Below, in pieces: positions 22,657 to 25,797 of a DNA stretch of 25,797 nt. The DNA lies in assembly GCA_021731185.1 (NCBI GenBank), contig JAKFXW010000147.1:1-25797 (forward strand), read 5' to 3'. Within the stretch, counting starts at the first letter, position 1; every line of letters begins with the position of its first letter. Made by a program: the position numbers and the translations under genes. The DNA comes from Gallionellaceae bacterium (GTDB lineage: Bacteria > Pseudomonadota > Gammaproteobacteria > Burkholderiales > Gallionellaceae). The notes under the pieces are model-generated. The model worked only from the letters and a program-made list of their open reading frames with translations, was not told the DNA's origin and did not search any database.

Positions 22657-24186
22657 CTACGGCTTCAGAATTGTGATCTGAGTTGCCGCATTCTGGCTCG
22701 CGTCATAGATCATGCTGGACCCCGCAACATTGGTCACGGAAAACACCGATGAGCCAACGGATCGGCTGATAGTGGCACTCGTCAGATTGCATGCGCCGGT
22801 GCTGCCAGTCTGACAACTCGCAATACCGCCTACGGAGAAGCTGCCACTGACGGTGGCGTTAGCCACAGTTGCCCCAGTGTTGATATTGCGAATCGTCACC
22901 GTGGCGTTAGCCTTCCAGTTGGAAGTGAAGCCGCTTTTAGAACCCCGGCCCGTGATTGACTTCACTGCCACAGCCTGCACGGGCGGTTCGGTCGGTGTAC
23001 CAGCTGCCAGCGAAAAAACCAGCAGGTTAGGCGAACCCGTGCCAACGGCACTAATATGGTTTGGAGTGGCGTTGGCAGTTAGAAAAGATGCCACGGCAGC
23101 TGGTGATGCCGTTGTATTAGCTGCCAGCGCGAGCACGGCAATGCCTGCGACATGGGGCGTCGCCATTGACGTTCCGCTAATCGTGTTGATAGCGTCGGCG
23201 TTTGCATTCCAAGCTGATGTGATGTTGGTGCCAGGGGCGAAAATATCGACGCAAGTTCCATAGTTGGAGAAGGATGCCCGAGCATCGGTAATTGTAGTCG
23301 CACCTACTGTGATCGCGCTGGGCGCGCGCGCTGGTGAATAGTTGCAGGCGTTGGCATTGCTGTTGCCAGCCGCTACAACCACGGTTACGCCCTTAGCCAC
23401 TGCGCCCGCGACGGCGGCATCCATAGCGGCCGATGCGCCACCACCAAGGGATAAATTGGCTACGGCTGGACGAAGGCTGCTGTTGGCTGCCCAATCGATG
23501 CCAGCGATAACCCCACTCGTGGTGCCAGAGCCGCTGCAGTCAAGCACACGCACGGGAATCAGCGAAACACCTTTGGCAATTCCATAAGTGTCACCGCCAA
23601 CCGTGCCAGCGACGTGCGTGCCGTGGCCATTGCAGTCGTGGGTGCCATTGCCGTCTGACACGGAGGTAAAGCCCGCCAGCACACGTCCGCCAAACTGGGT
23701 ATGGTCGGCGCGGATGCCAGTGTCAATAATAAAAGCGTTGACACCGACACCGTTATAGTTGAAGTGGTACTGCGTATCCAGCGGCAGGTCAACCTGGTCA
23801 ACTCTGTCTAATCCCCAAGTCGCCTGATTCTGCGGAGAGGTCTGATTTATCGAGACGGTTTGATCCTGCTCGATAAATTCCACATTTGGATTGTTACGCA
23901 GTCATGCCAGCTCCGCGTCGGACAAGGAAACTACAAAGCCCTTGAGTGCCTTGGAGAACACATGCCTAGCGCGGCCACCAAATCCGCTCGTGATTGACCG
24001 CGCCTCGGCAGCGGGATTGTCGACATGGCGCTTTAAAACGACGATGTAGCTTCCAGGAACTGGCTGCGATTCAGCGAAGGAATGGGTGGCTCGGTCGTTG
24101 CCGCTTTGCGCCGATGTCGGCAGCGCACACATCGCGGCGGATACCGCATAAAACACACCTGCAAGAAGACGGGATTTCAATGTCAT
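22657..24186 (-). pseudogene. Secreted S8 (subtilisin-like) serine protease, split by an in-frame TGA
   Basis: The gene codes a signal peptide (MTLKSRLLAGVFYAVSAAM, ending near TSAQ), an I9-type propeptide (PGSYIVVLKRHVDNP, GFGGRARHVFSKALKGFVVS), a proteinase K-like catalytic domain and a C-terminal beta-rich domain. The triad in the catalytic part is Asp in FIIDTG, His in NGHGTHVAG and Ser in SGTSMATPHVAG. At 23902-23904 the reading frame holds TGA, between SDAELA and LRNNPNVEFIEQD; the propeptide ends exactly there and homology continues in the same frame. A CGA-to-TGA change would explain it. The catalytic part could start at GTG 23883 without a visible ribosome binding site. Start ATG 24186 has AGGTG six bases upstream. 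Probably dead, or propeptide and protease are made separately. Confidence 0.85.
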
Positions 24187-24336
24187 TTTAATCACCTATT
24201 CTATAAATGAAGGAAGGAAGGAAACAGCGGAGGCTCGCTGAAATATTATAGGGTAACGCGGAGCGACAAGCAATTGAGTGTCTTCCGCCAATACATGTGG
24301 CAAACTAGTGCCTGTTTTGATTTCGCTGGAAATACT

Positions 24337-25581
24337 TTGCAACCTTACGAACTCTTTATTGGCCTGCGTTACGTTCGCGCCAAACGCCGCAATAATTCCA
24401 TTTCTCTAATCTCTGCTATTGCCGTGCTGGGTATGGCTTTGGGTGTGGCTGCGCTAATTATTGTATTGTCAGTGATGAATGGTTTTCAAAAAGAAATCCG
24501 CTCGCGTATTTTGGGCATCGCTCCGCATTTGCAAATTACTGCTGAAAATGGCTCTTTGTCAGATTGGTCAGGCACACTGTCTGTGACCGTCACACATCCC
24601 CAAGTTGCCGCTGCTGCACCATTCGTTACCGGACAGGGGATGTTGTCGCACGAGCAAAACGTGCAGGGCATCATGGTGCGCGGCATTCTTCCTAAAAGTG
24701 AAAGTCATGTGATTGACCTGTCCGATAAGATCAAATCCGGCTCGCTGGAATCCTTACGCGAAGGGGAATTTGGCATTGCGTTGGGCACTGATTTGGCGCG
24801 CGGTCTGGGGGTGCATCTGGATGACAAAATTCTGCTCATGACACCGCAAGGTCAAATCACCCCGGCTGGCATGTTGCCGCGCCTGAAGCAATTTAAGGTG
24901 GTCAGTATTTTTGAAGTCGGCATGTCACCTTACGACAGCTCACTCGCCTTAATTCACATGGCTGATGCACAAAAACTTTATCGCATGAATGATGCGGTCA
25001 CAGGCATTAGTGCACGCTTAAAAAATCTGGATCTTGCGCCGCAAGTGGCGCGTGATCTGGAACGTGAGTTGCCACGCGATGTGTATGCCAATGATTGGAC
25101 ACGCCAGCACGCCAATTATTTCCGCGCTGTGCAAATTGAAAAGAAAATGATGTTCATCGTGGTTTTTCTGATTGTCGTCGTCGCCGCCGTCAACATTATT
25201 TCGACGCTGGTCATGGCGGTGGCAGACAAACAAGCTGACATCGCAATCCTGCGTACACTGGGCGCATCGCCCCGCAGCATCATGCAAATATTTATCGTGC
25301 AAGGCACGCTGATCGGCACAGTTGGCCTGATACTCGGTGTGGGAGGCGGCGTTGTGTTGGCGATAAATATTGATGTGGTCGTGCCATTTATAGAAAAAAT
25401 GCTGGGCGTACACATTCTGTCGAAAGACATATACTTCATCAGTGAATTGCCTTCAGACGTGCAGCGTGATGATGTGTTAATTGTGGCCAGCGTATCGTTC
25501 TTTATCAGCTTGGTCGCCACACTCTACCCAAGCTGGCGCGCCTCCAAAACGCAACCCGCCGAGGCACTGCGCTATGAATAA
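24337..25581 (+). CDS. lolC: Lipoprotein-releasing system permease LolC/LolE
   Basis: A ~414-residue inner-membrane permease of the LolCDE ABC complex, which extracts lipoproteins from the inner membrane for LolA. The family start is QPYELFIGLRYVRAKRRNN, followed by membrane helix 1 (ISAIAVLGMALGVAALIIVL) and the motif SVMNGFQKEIR. A large periplasmic domain comes next (PHLQIT to about residue 250), then three helices (MMFIVVFLIVVVAAVNIIST, the stretch after SIMQIFIVQGTLIG, and VLIVASVSFFISLVATLYP) and the ending PAEALRYE. ATG 24295 or TTG 24274 would give longer N-termini; the TTG at 24337 matches the family start best, so the start is uncertain. lolD overlaps the end by eight bases. Confidence 0.88.
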   Translation: MQPYELFIGLRYVRAKRRNNSISLISAIAVLGMALGVAALIIVLSVMNGFQKEIRSRILGIAPHLQITAENGSLSDWSGTLSVTVTHPQVAAAAPFVTGQGMLSHEQNVQGIMVRGILPKSESHVIDLSDKIKSGSLESLREGEFGIALGTDLARGLGVHLDDKILLMTPQGQITPAGMLPRLKQFKVVSIFEVGMSPYDSSLALIHMADAQKLYRMNDAVTGISARLKNLDLAPQVARDLERELPRDVYANDWTRQHANYFRAVQIEKKMMFIVVFLIVVVAAVNIISTLVMAVADKQADIAILRTLGASPRSIMQIFIVQGTLIGTVGLILGVGGGVVLAINIDVVVPFIEKMLGVHILSKDIYFISELPSDVQRDDVLIVASVSFFISLVATLYPSWRASKTQPAEALRYE

Positions 25582-25797
25582 TTTTATTGATGATAAAAAT
25601 CAAACGGCGAAAACTGTAATTTCATGCCGAAATTTAAGCAAGACATTTACGCAGGGCAATCTCAATGTCCCAGTGCTCACTGACATCAATCTGGACGTGG
25701 CGCGCGGGGAGCGCATCGCCATCGTCGGTAGATCAGGCTCAGGCAAAAGCACGCTGCTGCATCTGCTGGGCGGCCTGGATAATGCCACTTCCGGCAG
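25574..25797 (+). CDS. lolD: Lipoprotein-releasing ABC transporter ATPase LolD (partial, cut by window end)
   Basis: The first 74 residues of the LolD ATPase, which powers lipoprotein release with LolC/E. After a polar leader (MNNFIDDKNQTAKTVISCRN) come LSKTFTQGNLNVPVLTDINL, ARGERIAIVGRSGSGKSTLL (Walker A GRSGSGKS) and HLLGGLDNATSG. The Gln-loop, signature and Walker B lie beyond the window. ATG 25574 overlaps the lolC stop (ATGAATAA), as usual for these genes. Confidence 0.93.
   Translation, partial: MNNFIDDKNQTAKTVISCRNLSKTFTQGNLNVPVLTDINLDVARGERIAIVGRSGSGKSTLLHLLGGLDNATSG

Noticed and set aside
24208..24225. GGAA tandem repeat upstream of the protease gene
   Set aside because: Only about three units, too short to call a variable tract.

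Overview
The window looks like a chromosomal segment of a betaproteobacterium, most likely of the Nitrosomonadales/Gallionellaceae type. This is an inference from the gene order ndk-rlmN-pilF-rodZ-ispG-hisS-yfgM-bamB-der, the pairing of galU with hpt, an S-methyl-5'-thioinosine phosphorylase and def, and the lolC-lolD pair. Base composition is moderate, with AT-rich accessory patches. I see no tRNA, rRNA, CRISPR array or intact transposase.

Layout. (1) 1-2908: an accessory region with a decayed gene end and three tandem paralogs of secreted DUF1566 (Lcl C-terminal fold) proteins. Part of the downstream DNA is duplicated too, and an IS630-type transposase relic sits on the minus strand between copies 2 and 3. 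The C-terminal ends of the paralogs are hypervariable, and copy 3 in particular resembles a diversity-generating-retroelement variable region. (2) 3055-4102: small stress and membrane genes (CsbD, DUF3309, a shortened YqjE-like protein, a YqjK-like protein). (3) 4110-4388: a 279-bp MITE-like element with terminal inverted repeats. (4) 4455-7134: a PqiA-like membrane protein, a headless dnaB fragment, and a lipoprotein gene bracketed by inverted repeats. (5) 7159-21979: a conserved housekeeping stretch covering aminotransferase, nucleotide metabolism, rRNA/tRNA methylation, type IV pilus assembly, cell shape, isoprenoid synthesis, tRNA charging, outer-membrane assembly, ribosome biogenesis, fatty-acid desaturation, UDP-glucose synthesis, purine/methylthio salvage and peptide deformylation. 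(6) 22004-24186: a second accessory patch with a small gene between 29-bp inverted repeats, the 3' relic of fumC, and an S8 protease gene interrupted by an in-frame TGA. (7) 24337-25797: lolC and the start of lolD.

How the genes work together: rlmN, pilF, rodZ, ispG, hisS, yfgM and bamB are overlapping or closely spaced on the plus strand and probably share transcripts. BamB (outer-membrane protein assembly), YfgM (periplasmic chaperone network), PilF (secretin assembly), RodZ (cell shape) and LolCD (lipoprotein release) are all envelope functions. galU, hpt, the MTIP gene and def form a second compact plus-strand operon.

The most interesting signals are the DGR-like variable tail in the DUF1566 cluster and a short palindromic repeat (core CCCACAAGGGGACAATG). 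That repeat occurs three times, each time inside a conserved gene (rodZ, der, galU) at a linker or terminus, and is read in two different frames.
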